From Mucidula mucida (Eukaryota; Basidiomycota; Agaricomycetes; Agaricales; Physalacriaceae): DNA of 64,000 nt. The notes under the pieces are model-generated. The model saw only the letters and a list, made by a program, of their open reading frames with translations, had not been told where the DNA came from and made no database searches. Made by a program: the position numbers and the translations under genes. This document shows, in pieces, positions 19,450-30,876 of this stretch. Positions within the stretch are counted from its first letter, which is position 1, and every line of letters starts with the position of its first letter. The stretch spans positions 204,288-268,287 of the forward strand of contig JADNYV010000042.1 of NCBI GenBank assembly GCA_015501055.1, read 5' to 3'.

Positions 19450-22071
19450 CTATCTGCCAGCTTGCACAGTAGCAAACTGGTTGCTGTAGCTGTCTAGCAT
19501 TGGCAAATCGGCGAACAACATATCAATGTCAGTCGTCGATCCCATGGTCTGTGGTGACGCAGATAAAAACGAAGGAGAGAATCCATTCGTCTGCGGATAG
19601 AGGCCCTTCAATTGGTCCTCCAACTGCAGCTGGATGTAGTCCGTATCAAACAACCCAGCTACAGTCGCAGACTGGTCTGCAGTAATAGCGGCTTCAAATT
19701 TGAAAAAATCGTCGACGTATCCCGGTGGTGGTCCAGGAGGGGGTGAGTATCTAACCTCTTCCTTGTTCAAGTTTAGAGAGTGGGTGGCAGATGGCGTGCT
19801 TGCTGCAGAAGAAGGCCCCACTTGCTCTTCAAGCAGCTTGGACAGAATAGAAGCAATCTTGAGAGCGCATTTCCACGAGCGGCCGATCTCCTGGAGATAC
19901 CCAATGCAAAGTTCGACCTTGACAATGTGAGCACTAGTGGGCCGGGACCCAGAGCCATCCGAAGGCGCGCGGGCCAACGGTACGGAAAACGCAGAAGCGT
20001 TCGAAGCCGACCCGTTGCGCGTGCGAGAATTACCCCTGGAGCGAGTCGCCTGTCGGTGTAACAAGAGAAAGACAGTACCCGCGCTGAAAACAGCTTGGAA
20101 AAGGGTAATAGGCACGTAGCGGAGCGTATAGAGTTTCTGCCAGGTTTCCAGAATTGACATGATTCTTTCCGCGGCACGTTTGCACAACTGGTGTTCTGTC
20201 AGTCAACCTCGAACCAATCACATCAATCTAGAACAAATACCTTGCGATGATCAATCAGTCTCCCCGCATGTTGCTGCTTGCGATGGAAAAACGGCCGATG
20301 AAGGAGCACAAACATCAATTCGTACAAGAGATGCATCATTAAGCGATGCGGCGTTGCTGATGCACGCGAATGGTTGTTCAGGTCCAACTCCGGTGATAAA
20401 CTGGACTTCCAATGGTTCAGTTGTACGCTGTATGAAGATTAGATCATGTCTCGAATAGCAATAGTATGAACGTACTCCATTCGACTAATCAATTCATCAT
20501 TGACGATGTCCCCTCTACCGCTCGAACTGGAGCCGAAGCCGTTCACGACACCCATCACACGCCGCGCGACGACTATCAGTTCGCAGGTCGCAGCAAACGT
20601 CTTGCTGAGATAACTGGGCTGTGGGGAAATGTTGGCCGTGTGATGATAAAACGGAATTTGGTCGAATTCAGAATCCACGAAAGGCACGGGTATATCCTCG
20701 ACGTGAGCAGGAATTGGTACGGAACAGTCTCTACCGACGTAGAGTGACCAGCACACGTCCAAGCTGAAAGTGGTCCAGTGCGCCCAGTTCCTGTCAAGCA
20801 TGTCATCGTGACTGATCGTACCGGCCTTGACCAACCGTGAACAATCAACGCCTAGTCCCAGAATTTGACTGATTTTGGTACTCATGCCTGTAACACCATC
20901 AAATGATTAGCGCCTGGTTCTTGGTGAGACAGTATCTACTGACCGAAGTAGAGATATCCCAAATTCTGATCTCCTTGAGACGAATGAAAGCTGCCAAGAA
21001 GACTGAGAGCTTGAACAACACAGATGTTGGGCTGTGAACACTCGTCCTCGAGATAGGCTTTAGCGCGCTGGGCGTACATGACTCGATTTTCCCACTTGTT
21101 GATCAGGGGATCGTCAGAAAACGCGGTGGCCAGCGCGATGAGAGCATTATGAAGCATGGGTGAATAGTGAGGTGTCTTAGTATGCATTCCTGGGGCCGAA
21201 ATATAGCGGTACATGTCGCGCAGAAAGAGGACGGGCACGACGCGGAGACACCAGGAGGTAAAGAAACGGAAGAGAAGGTCAAGGATCTTGTCATGTTCTT
21301 GGCGGGTAAGAGGCCCGCTTGGGAGATGACGCGACCAATCAAAGGAAGGATTGACGATTTCGGTCGAAGGAGGTGTCGACGGTATGGATGGGATCCACAG
21401 CAGATAGTGAGCGGTGGGGTCCTCAAAGATTTCAGAGAACCTGCGGGTTTGGTGCACGGGAGAATCCGCAAAGCGGAAGGGCGCAGCAGTACCATAGAAC
21501 ACGAGATCACGGTCCTCGAGCTATAGATTGATCATGAGTCAAGGTGGAGACAACAGTAGAGACTGCATACCTTGAGGTTCTCAGTAGTGACAACAAGATC
21601 CTGTGTGGAATCATCGTTGTCCTCAGTAATGTCGACCTCAAACTCGTTGACGGGTCGGAGATCTAGATAATGAGCGTGTTCCGCGCCATGTTCCTCGCGG
21701 CATTTGTCGACAATGCTCTCGAGCAGAGTAGAGTACGCCTCAAGGCTATCAATTCTCTTGCGCAGAGCTTCGAAGTGGGCCTCCGTACGCGGTTGTCGCA
21801 CGAGTTCGCCTGTCCAAGCGCACTTGCCATCGTCAGCTTTGACTAGAATCTTGAAGGGAGCTGACAGACCTCGTTCTGCCGCTTGGACGCCGAACACGGA
21901 CCACATACGGGCCTCTGATCGTCACAGCGTATCTTCCTGCGAGACTTTTGAGCTGACTGCTCGACGTCTGACAAGATATGACACCCACTTTCGTCTGCAG
22001 ATATCACAGGCCTGCGATGCATACGGAGCGCGAACTCTGTTGGTGCTACGGTGCGCGGATGAGCGACTCAT
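19450..22071 (-). CDS. Zn2Cys6 fungal-type transcription factor 1
   Basis: It starts MSRSSAHRSTNRVRAPYASQ at 22071. The zinc cluster is split by an intron after ACDICRRK and continues SRRKIRCDDQRPVCGPC, giving the six cysteines. A coiled-coil-like segment (ALRKRIDSLEAYSTLLESI) follows. The fungal-specific regulatory domain has HYSPMLHNALIALATAFSDD, QALSLLGSFHSSQGDQNLGY and DVCWSLYVGRDCSVPIP, and the C-terminal exon has LYTLRYVPITLFQAVFSAGT. It stops at 19450. The protein is expected to act in the nucleus as a DNA-binding regulator; the target genes are unknown. A clear paralog lies at 30877-33669 in opposite orientation, about 45-55% similar by eye in the matching blocks. Confidence 0.9.
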
Positions 22072-23869
22072 GGTCGTCGTTGAAGTATTCGCGCTCGTTG
22101 TCGGGAGCAATGGTGGGCAATTGGAGAGAGGTGAATGTCATAGAAAGTAGACGGGGCCTTTTATACTGATCGAAACCTGTGTGATGCCTATCAGAGAACG
22201 CGTTACCGGTCTTCGGACCGAACGGAGGCATTCAATTTCATTTAACTCCCTTATGCTAGCTCGTGTTTTCATGCTTATTCGAGGACGGCGATTCCTTCAA
22301 GCTCTTTGTGCATTATCTGTATAGAATGTCTCCACTGAGGAATCTTGAATCACACTCCGCAGAAGCGCGCTATATCCGATTTGTCCCGACTCGACAGGTC
22401 ATGAGGGCGTCCCCACAACTCCCTATAGTAGCTTTATTCTACAGGTATAGGGATATCGCGCTTAGACGGCCCCATCCTCGCGGTAAACACGAGGCGGCTG
22501 TTATCCGTCTGGGACCAGTGATGGCCAAGGCAAATAGCACTCATTCTGTCATCCCAATGTCATCCCGTCCGGACTGGAACGGGTAACTTACAAGAGCACG
22601 CGCGGCTGACGCTTTCTGACTCTCCTTGCACAGCCGCAAACATCTTGGAGTATTCTGCGTGGCGTGGGGCATGGACCCCAGCGCAAAGATGGTTGTATAC
22701 CGTTGTAAAGCGACTGATCACTAACAGCATGATATGCGTTCTCCCAATACAGTTCAAACCTTGTTTGTCTTCACAGGATCGATGCACAGTTACTGCCAGC
22801 GGGAGTCCATATGCTACACCCTCGCGACGCGCCACGAATGACGTTCACGATCTACTCTGCCTTGAACATTTTCGGAAATTTTGGCCCTGACAAGGACATT
22901 GAAGGGAGCCACCAACAACGTCTTACCCTTGCTCAGTTCAAAACGTGCGGATTGCTATCAGATCGGCATTGTTCCTGTCAGTGGCCGCATGTCGCATGCT
23001 GAGGCCCTCACACGAGCTCATTTCCCTCGAGGCAAAAAGAGCTCAAGGACCTGGAAAGCATTCGGCACTCGGATATAAATTTTACATGACGGACCTCTCG
23101 GAAACATATCATCATGATCCTCGCGAGTTGTCAGACTTGCCCGAGCGCACCTTGCATTTAAAGATCCCCGATCAGATCAGCGCGTCGTGCGAGTTACACC
23201 GCCTCTGTCAATGTGCTTGAACGAAGTAAAGCGTCCTTTATTTCCCTCGGGACTACAGTTTGAATGTGTTGTTAAGCAAGGAGATGATTTCATAGATACA
23301 TCTCAACCTGTGATCCAGACAGCCCACCGTCTAGTATTTCTTGTTCTTTCCACTGCAAAGATGGAAGAGACGGACCGGGTACATCGACGCGTTTCAAAGC
23401 GTGCTCCAAGTTGAAATGCGATGTCTTGGGACATGGGAGACGCTGATGATGTGGCGGGCTGTGCCTACCGTCAGCAGTTAAACAGAAGGACTTGTGGCGT
23501 CCATCTCCTCCGCAGCAAGAGGGCACCCCACCTCCACCGTCTCAAGCGATAGCACTATGAGGGGCATTGAGACGCTCTGAATATGCACGGAACAGCAAGA
23601 ACTATGCCTAAAGTTTACCGAGCTGCCAGCTAAAAGTGTCGAATGTCAATTGAAGAATCAAAATGTCACGTCATTCTGGACGTATTGAGGTCCCCGTCCA
23701 GCGCCGCGGTTTCAAATTGAAGAGTTAGTCTCGTCAATGTTATGCGGTATGACGAACGACTCCTACGCCACACAACGTACAGGAAAGTTCGCCATCGGCC
23801 CAGTAGAAACTTGCAGGTGTATCGATTGTGTCAGACTGCATGCTTACTCGAGGCAAGGACCTATGGCAC
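22072..23869. other. Gene-poor region upstream of TF1
   Basis: Open frames here are all under 110 codons, overlap in several frames and contain no recognisable motif or coherent splice chain. The first few hundred bases should include the promoter of the transcription factor starting at 22071. Confidence 0.4.
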
Positions 23870-23949
23870 GGTTCAGTGGTCTAGTGGTTATGATTTGTGT
23901 CTCACATGGCGTTCACACAAGGTCCCCGTTTCGAGCACGGGCTGAATCA
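23870..23949 (+). tRNA. trnV-CAC: tRNA-Val (CAC) with a 7-nt intron
   Basis: The acceptor stem is GGTTCAG paired with CTGAATC plus discriminator A. The D arm is GTC...GAT with loop AGTGGTTA. The anticodon stem is TGTGT/ACACA with loop CTCACA-C, so the anticodon is CAC (valine). The T arm is CCCGT/ACGGG with loop TTCGAGC. Seven extra bases (TGGCGTT, 23907-23913 approximately) sit just 3' of position 37, the canonical tRNA intron site. The mature length is 73 nt before CCA addition. Confidence 0.85.
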
Positions 23950-23950
23950 T

Positions 23951-23967
23951 GTTTTGACTTTTTCCTA
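23951..23967 (+). terminator. RNA polymerase III T-run terminator
   Basis: TTTT at 23951-23954 and TTTTT at about 23959-23963 directly follow the tRNA 3' end, as expected for Pol III termination. Confidence 0.7.
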
Positions 23968-24249
23968 TAGTTTCTGCCAGAGTACAACGAACGTCGATTG
24001 TCGAATGACAAATGTAGGCATGATTTATTTAAATCCTACGTATTATGGTTCATAGTTGTAGCCCACTGAGCATGTGATGTGCTTTTACCGCCTTCCGTGT
24101 GGCGCATGCGATGTGATTCGTCCGCCCTCAACCCTGTTCCATGTAGACGATGAGTACCTTGTGAGGATCATTTTGATTGCCAATGTAGGTTTTGCGTTTG
24201 ACCAGCAGCGCGCTTACTGCAATTGTACGAATTCTTCCAGATGATAAAG

Positions 24250-24427
24250 ATGAAAACCCATCAATACGATAGATCCCAACGATCATTATAGAATAAGACA
24301 ATAATACATAGAACCCATTACAGTCGCAGTAAGAGATGCTGTCTACACCCAGTCCTTTGGGGGCCTGACTCCCCGCCCGCAGGAGAACGTGGCTCCGTGG
24401 CTTCAGAAAAGATGCACTGAAGACGAC
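24250..24427 (-). repeat. B-associated tail, diverged copy
   Basis: Read on the minus strand, the sequence after the solo B stop matches the tail at 9516 (GTGCATCTT, GAAGCCA, GTTCTCCTGC, GGCCCCCAAAG, TATTGTCTTATT). It fades out near 24260, so no GMC sequence is attached here. Confidence 0.55.
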
Positions 24428-25601
24428 TCAGTCCTCGTGACTATCCGAGGCATTCGAGTCTACGAATTGACAGCCGGACTCGCTGCGCTGCCGGTTACTG
24501 CGATACCTGTTCCAGACGTCGACCCAAGCCGCTGGTTGGGCTAAAGCGTCCTTGAAGCTTCGCACAGGCTCGGCGACATAGTCCTCGAGCTTGTCATTTT
24601 CCCAACGCGGGCGCGCGATTTCGGAGGTATCGCGTACCCAAGGCTTGACTCTAGGTGAAAACCAGAAAGGCCCTTTATAATCGGGATCCCATTCCGAGTC
24701 CAAATCCGTGTCCTCTGATTCGGAGCGAGAGCGTTTGCCCAGAGGCGACGAAGAGTCGGGCGTTAGAGAAGGAGGAAGATGGAGTCGCTCGTACTCCTCT
24801 AGATGATGGGAGCCCCACCTGATTCGGCGATTGGGGTAATCCTCCGGGAAACAGCCATGATAGAAGAAAGGGATTGGCGGGACAATTGACCACTCTACGA
24901 GTAACATACCGTCCACTAGGTTGGCTGGAAGAAAGGATCCCTGGTCCAGAAATACAAGGTTCTCGTTGTGAACCAGTAGGAAGCGGGGATTAAGAGCCAG
25001 TGTGACGCTCGGAAGTCCCGTATATGGTGTATCGAATCGTGTGATGATGCGGGTGTCGGGATGTCGTACGAATATGGGCTCCTTGAATGTAAGAGGAATG
25101 ATAATGTACTCATAGTTGTCGGCAAACGGGAGTATCTGAAGCAACAGCTATAGATGATTGGGAGCAATAGACAAAAGGAAAGACTAACCTCGTCGTAACG
25201 TTGGCGTTGGGTGAAATCGCTTATTTGATTCGGACTGGTAATTTCTCCCAAGGACGTGAGTGTGGTACAAGGCGGGAAGAGGGCGATGGAGTTTTCTCGT
25301 ATTCCATGCATGAAGCTAGGACGGGCTAGAGCACGCATTTAGAAACCAAATCGTTTGACGCATTTCGAGCACATACCATGAACAATATTCTGCGGTAGAG
25401 ACATAACATCCTCGGATTCTCCACGAGCGTAACCGCAGTTGTATTCGAAAAGATCGAGCTGTTGAGGCACGTCAGAGGTGACCGTGGTGATACTGGTAAA
25501 CGTACGGAATACTTCTCGTCGTCGAGTAGCATCTGATGCAGTTCGACTTTCTCAGAGAAATCCTCTGATAGAGAAAAGTGTTCGAGGGTGTATCGGGGCA
25601 T
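24428..25601 (-). CDS. Family-B cassette protein, solo copy 2
   Basis: Exons 25601-25506, 25458-25377, 25325-25189 and 25135-24428 give 340 aa, all with intact GT-AG junctions. It reads MPRYTLEHFSLSEDFSEKVE, DLFEYNCGYARGESED, SPNQISDFTQRQRYDE, EYIIIPLTFKEPIFVRHP, RFDTPYTGLP, LNPRFLLVHNENLV, PPIPFFYHGCFPEDYP and a long acidic/basic tail ending SDSHED. It has SDF where the other copies have CDF, so a conserved cysteine is lost. The coding sequence is close to pair 4 B in its first half. There is no A partner; a GH28 gene starts its 3' end about 250 bp upstream. Confidence 0.8.
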
Positions 25602-25685
25602 AGTCAGACTGGTGAAAGTTGAGAGCAACACAGGTATGTGACTTGGGTCATGTCACAATCGCGAATCAAGCAAGATCACGTGGTG
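25602..25685 (-). promoter_or_regulatory. Proximal half-promoter of solo B copy 2
   Basis: It contains GTCATGTCACAATCGCGAATC and AAGCAAGATCACGTGG, the B-proximal part of the paired promoters. Similarity stops just beyond the CACGTG box, and the distal TGTGACGTGTCACA element and the A leader are missing. Confidence 0.55.
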
Positions 25686-25856
25686 GCGTCATCCAAAGAT
25701 CTGAGGCTTTCTTCATTCATCGCCACTCAGAACAACGCGACCTGAAATTTGCACACGACTTCGCTGCTTGAAGCTGTCAATGATCACTCTCACGTAAGTT
25801 CGGTCAAGGACGAAGAAGTCGACGTTTTCGATTTGAGAGAGTAAGTACCACCGTAC

Positions 25857-27634
25857 TCATGTTACTGTACAATCGGGAAAGAGGCCCGCCGCATTACCCG
25901 TGAGATTGACATTTTGGCACTTGTACGTCGCAGTGCTTTTTCCAGCGCTGGTCAAATAGGAGCGTGAGCTGTCCGTCCAACAGCCAAGACAGAGAGACGC
26001 ACGTCAATTCCAGATCGTTGACATTGATGTTACTGCATCGTCCATCCGGCGAACACGAGAGCGAAGCCACTGTGGAACCCGACGACGTGCCCGAGATGCT
26101 GAGGACAACATCGAGTCAGTTGCGACAAGATCTCGTTCAAGGACGCGGCATTACCCATTAAACCAGATATCCTCGATGAAGGTATTCGATGGAGAGGCAG
26201 AGCAGTCGGCTGCACTAGTCATGTAACACTAGAGGAATCAAGGCTTAGCGCTTCGCAGCTTACCTCTTGAACTGACTACACACCTGATCAATGACAACAG
26301 GATTGGCAACGTTGGACACCACGAAGTTATTAAAAGTGACGTTTCGAACGATCCCACTCCCAACGTCCGGTCCGGCCCATGCTTTGATTCGCGCGCCATT
26401 TTGAGCATTTGCCATCTTGACATCGCTGGATAAAATATCAACTAAAAGTGGCAGAGAACGGGAGTACGGCCGTACGTGGCAGTGACATTCTCAACAATAT
26501 CAAAGAACTCTGGATATTGGCCGAGGGAGCTGATGTGCCTTTGTCAGCTTTTGTAGCGTCGTACAAGGAAATGAATCCCACCCAACAGAGATACCACTTG
26601 AGTACGAGTCAGTATATAAGGCTTCTCGTAAATGAAGACAGACGTACTGTGAGCCATCACAATTCAGATCAGAGACAAGAACATTGGTAGCATCTGAAAG
26701 ATGTATTGCTCAATCCTATATTGTGACGGAAGAAAACATACGTACTAGGTTTAAAGGCGACACAGTCATCGCCGTTCACAATCACAGAATGCTCAAGGGT
26801 AACGGTATCGCTCCGATAGATATTCCAGCCATCCGTGTTGTGGGTGTCTGTCGCCGCCGTGATGGTCATATTGTTGTACCTCACGTCGTTGCTTTCATAT
26901 ATCTATAATGATAGACAGTAAGTACCAAGACACCAAAATTTCGTTGCAGACATACAAGGTTAAACCACTCGGGACTATCGATCATCTCAATGTTCTCAAC
27001 CAAGACGTGGTTGCCTTGGTAGATCGTCAAGATGATCGGGCGTGGTAGAGACGAGTTGGCTTCGCTTCTCGCGTAATCAGAGAAGTACGTGAAAGAAGAT
27101 ATAAGAGTTAGCGTACAAAGCATCATACCAAGCCTGACAGGGAGTCAGTCAGCGGAGTCGAAGACAGCAGAAAGGTGAACGGACTTGGCCGGCGCCATCC
27201 AATGTACCTCCTCCATTCAGGACAATATTCTCACCGCCCAGCAACCAGAATGTTACCTGTGTTTGGAACTCAAAGGGAAATGCATTCTGTCAACCATCGT
27301 CAGTTTCAGACCATACGATTTAGACCATGCCTGACCTCTACCCAGTACGGAATGTCTGGGTTGAAACGAATCGTTCCCTCGAGGTTCTGTGCAAGGATTG
27401 GTCCCCAATCTATTAATACTGCGCGCAAAGGCTCACAATCGTGACGTCGCTCAACCCGGTCATGTCAAGTCGCGTCGAGATGTTGAGGGTCGTGTCCGAG
27501 GGAATGTTTACTATGCTGCAAGATTGAGCCGCGGCAATGAGCTGAGACGCGTCATCTGCACCGGACGCCTCGAGGATACATTGCGCCCATGCAGTGCTCG
27601 CTGTAAGAAAACCGAGTAGAGGGAACCACAACAT
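25857..27634 (-). CDS. GH28 exo-polygalacturonase-like pectinase
   Basis: It starts with a signal peptide MLWFPLLGFLTASTAWAQ at 27634, so the enzyme is secreted. GH28 hydrolyses alpha-1,4 galacturonosyl links of pectin. The four family motifs are readable across exons: HNTDGWN, GDDCVAFK, a GSHGISVGSLGQYP segment split by two short introns, and ARIKAWAG. The catalytic aspartates are in the first two motifs. The C-terminal exons contain CYMTSAADCSASPSNTF and end NAAGLFPDCTVT at 25857. The pattern NGDDCVAFKP with GSHGISVGSLGQY is more like exo-acting members than endo-polygalacturonases. At least eight short introns are needed and I did not place each base. Hexokinase lies 190 bp upstream on the same strand. 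Confidence 0.88.
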
Positions 27635-27822
27635 TCTTCTGGGTATCTCTCAACCTTCGCTTTCTCCGTTTTAAAGGCCAAGCGAGAGCGGGCCGTCACC
27701 TCATTCCGAAAGTGCCGTATGACCTTTATAATTATATGGCGCGGGCCCATCATCTATATTGCTTCGAAAGACACAGTACGGAAGTAACAGGTTCAATACA
27801 GCATACACATACAATTCTGTTG

Positions 27823-29994
27823 TCACACTTTTCTTCTTTCCTTCTTCCTCGACACCGAACAGTAGCGATTAGACGTGGCATACAGCCCAGCATCTTTTCT
27901 AATCTTCGTCATCGCTGGGGAAAATGTCGGTAAAAGCCACATGTGAGAGGTCATGGACTGCTCACCTGCAATGATCGCGCTTCCCACACCACTACCATCT
28001 TCTGCGTGGTACGTTACAATGTTCCTGTTATCCGGGGTCAGTATATCTTCATTACCAACGAGAGACTGAGAAGGTACGTACTTCCCCTTATCGCCGAAAA
28101 TGTCTTGCAATCCTTCATGTACGCGATCTGCGAAACCGGGATATTTCTGGGAGTACGATCTGAGCTCGGGCCTGCTGCAAATAAGGAATAGACCCACATT
28201 GTATAACGAACCGTCGGCTCCCACAGCGCAACCTTCATCAAGATAACCCATCTTGCTAACAATGGCAGCGATACCGCATGAACTCAGACGAGCAGCGCGC
28301 CGACCTATGAGTTTTGCGAGCGCTTTGAAGAACTGACGCTCGGCAAGAGTCGTTTCGACAGCGAAGAAGTGGGTGAATATGCCGATGATCATGAGCAGTT
28401 CGTCAGTAGGGTCACTCTCCATAAGGGACAAAAAGGCTGTCTCGAAAACGTATGGCGTCTCGAGCTTGTACGTTTCTTGACCAAGGAAGAGTACACCCTC
28501 ATCAATCAGTTCGCAAATAACGAGACGAAGAATTTCTCCAAGGTAGCGTCCAGAAATGAGTTTCTAGGCGTCAATATTAGTGACATTACAATGACTTATA
28601 TGCTGTTAGTACCTCAAATGCTTGCTCGCCTGGCTTGTTCGACGTTTCATCAACGATGGTGTCGTATTTTGTACGAGGAAGATGCTCGTGTTGGAACGAG
28701 TCAAATGCGCCCTGTCAAGTATGAGTCGAGCGACTGGTTGACCGCCGAGACGCGTACCCATTCACAGTTAATGGCCATTTCGGCATCGTCATTGATACCA
28801 AGATTCTTCATTTTGTCTATGCTGCTCATCTTCTCCATATAAGCCGCATTACAACCTGTCCCGAATATGACGGCGATCTTGGTCCTAGGGTTGACATAGT
28901 GAGAGGCAATCAGAGTCCCCGTTGTGTCGTTGATTAAAGCCGTCAAGGTGATAGGCAATTTCTAAGTTATGAACTGCAAGGTGAGACTGGGAATGACTTG
29001 ACGCCAAGGAGGAGACGCGTACATATTTCTCAAGAGATTGGCGGAACATTGCGGCTACGTCGCGACCCTCCGTCGCGCCTGCGCCGAAGCCTTTGGTCCA
29101 TCTAATAAGTACGCCGTGATCTATTTTCTCTTGGCTGAAATAAAGACTCATCAATATTGATCACCTGGCGCGATCTCTAGAGGCTCACCTGCAAGGATAA
29201 GAGAACTAGGAAATGCAAGGATCAGCTAGGCGAAGTGAAGACCGTCGCAGGGCAGCGACATACTGTGAATCCAAGTGGTAATGTTTCGCCTGGCTTCAAT
29301 GACACGGCACCAGACTCATCGGCAAGGTTGGTATCAACAAAAGTTTTAAGGCATTCGGCACAGAAATCGAAGAGTTTCTGGCCATCATCCTGCTTCTGTT
29401 CCTCTGTAAGACGGTACTTGGCCTGCGTGATCTCGAATTTGCCCTCTCCTTGGAGAGTGACAAGACAGACACGAAGGTTGGTTCCACCTGAAGAGAATTT
29501 AAGTAAATTGCTACCTGAATGATGTAGACACGTACCAAGATCTAGAGCCAAGAAGTCGCCTACTTCGTGGCCAGATGGCCATCCGAAGACGAAAGTCGGA
29601 ATCATCGGCTATGGACGAGATATGCATTCAATATTGAAGACAATCGAAGAAACGTACAACAATCTGTTCAGGCTTTTGAAGGCCGAGTTCCAAAGTGTCC
29701 TTGAACGCCTCGACGATCATTCGCATGCGCTGGGGTGTCAAGGTGAAGCTGCCCGCTTGTCAAGAATGACGTCGCGCGCGAGACTGGCTACGCACAGACT
29801 CTCGTATTTTCGGAGGTGGTCAGCCATCGTCCTAGAGACATTTCGTCAGTCCGGATGGTCGCGATGGGCCAGCAGATTGCATACTTTTTGGTGGCATGGG
29901 GCAGCTCGTCCTCATCGTGCGTCCTGGTGTGGATGGCCATCGTCTGGCCTGACGGCAGCACAATGCTGCCACTGCCACGGCGTGAAGCGACCAT
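27823..29994 (-). CDS. HXK: Hexokinase
   Basis: It phosphorylates glucose and other hexoses at C6 with ATP in the cytosol. The N-terminal exons give RRGSGSIVLPSGQTMAIHTR, MADHLRKYESLFTLTPQRMR (joined over a 46-nt intron) and PMIPTFVFGWPSG. Then come the phosphate loop LALDLGGTNLRV, the sugar-binding LGFTFSYPCSQ, WTKGF, NDTTGTL and FGTGCNAAY, and a C-terminal lobe with GVGADGSLY-like and AEDGSGVGSA-like sequence, ending at 27823. FSYPCS comes from a 17-nt exon at 29189-29205. I chose the ATG at 29994 because MVASRRGSGS follows in frame; an additional upstream exon is possible. It is divergent from the uL14m gene at 30088. Confidence 0.92.
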
Positions 29995-30087
29995 ATTGGC
30001 GGGTTCGGTGAATTTACAGAGGTAACAGTGGTGGTAGAAGGGAAACAAGCGTCGGCAGTGAGTACGCGTGATCTCTCTGCTACCGCC

Positions 30088-30591
30088 ATGATTGGCCTCA
30101 AGTCAACACTCAATGTACGACTTTCTTCGTGTTTTGTTGTCTATTTTGACTATTTTCCAGGTCATAGACAACTCGGGGGCCCTCCTCATTGAATGCGTCA
30201 ACGTTCTCAAAAATAAAGTCAACAACGGCTGGGGCTCAGTCGGCGACGAAATCGTCTGCGTCGTCCAAGACGCTCGCCCAGTCTCTGCGGCTGCGCAGGC
30301 GTCGTTGACGGCCGTCAAGGTTCGCCGTGGCGACGTGCGACGCGCCGTTATTGTCCGCACTAGAAAACCGGTCCGACGACCAGACGGGCGTTGGGTCCGC
30401 TTCGACGACAATGCAGCCGTTCTATTGAACAACAAGCGGGAAATGTTGGGAACGCGTATAGGCGGTGTTGTCAGTGCCGACCTACGGATGAAAGGCTGGG
30501 GGAAAATTGTTAGTCTCGCGCCTCGGGTACGTTGGCTTGTTGTGTACGGCCCAGTTGGCACTACTTACTGACTGTTCCACAGGTAGTATAG
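30088..30591 (+). CDS. MRPL38: Mitochondrial ribosomal protein uL14m
   Basis: Three exons (30088-30114, 30161-30526, 30583-30591) encode 133 aa. The start MIGLKSTLN joins to [16 protein letters not shown], followed by [45 protein letters not shown] and [13 protein letters not shown], ending PRVV. These are the signature blocks of bacterial-type L14, which binds 23S-like rRNA at the subunit interface. The length and organellar-type sequence indicate the mitochondrial large subunit. The intergenic space to the hexokinase start is only about 94 bp, so the two genes share a compact bidirectional promoter. Confidence 0.93.
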
Positions 30592-30876
30592 CAGTCGCTG
30601 TATTTTATTTGCATCTAATTCCCGCTTCTTACACAACATTATTGCGTCCCTTTCTTCGATCCCGTAACGCTCAGACTGCGGTATGGCCATCCTAGCGACA
30701 ATACAGGGCATTATGCCCGCCGGAACGGACTATCAGCGCCCCATCTGTAAGCATGAATAATGCTGAAATCTTGGGCGAGATAGGCAGTCAACTCGCTGTG
30801 TCGGAAAACAGACGGAATAGTGACGTATAAATACTTTTCTTCCGTTCTTGTTTCTGACGATCACGTCCTGCGGCAT
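30592..30876. other. Intergenic region upstream of TF2
   Basis: This contains the 3' end of uL14m and the presumed promoter of the transcription factor that starts at 30877. No other feature is seen. Confidence 0.35.
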
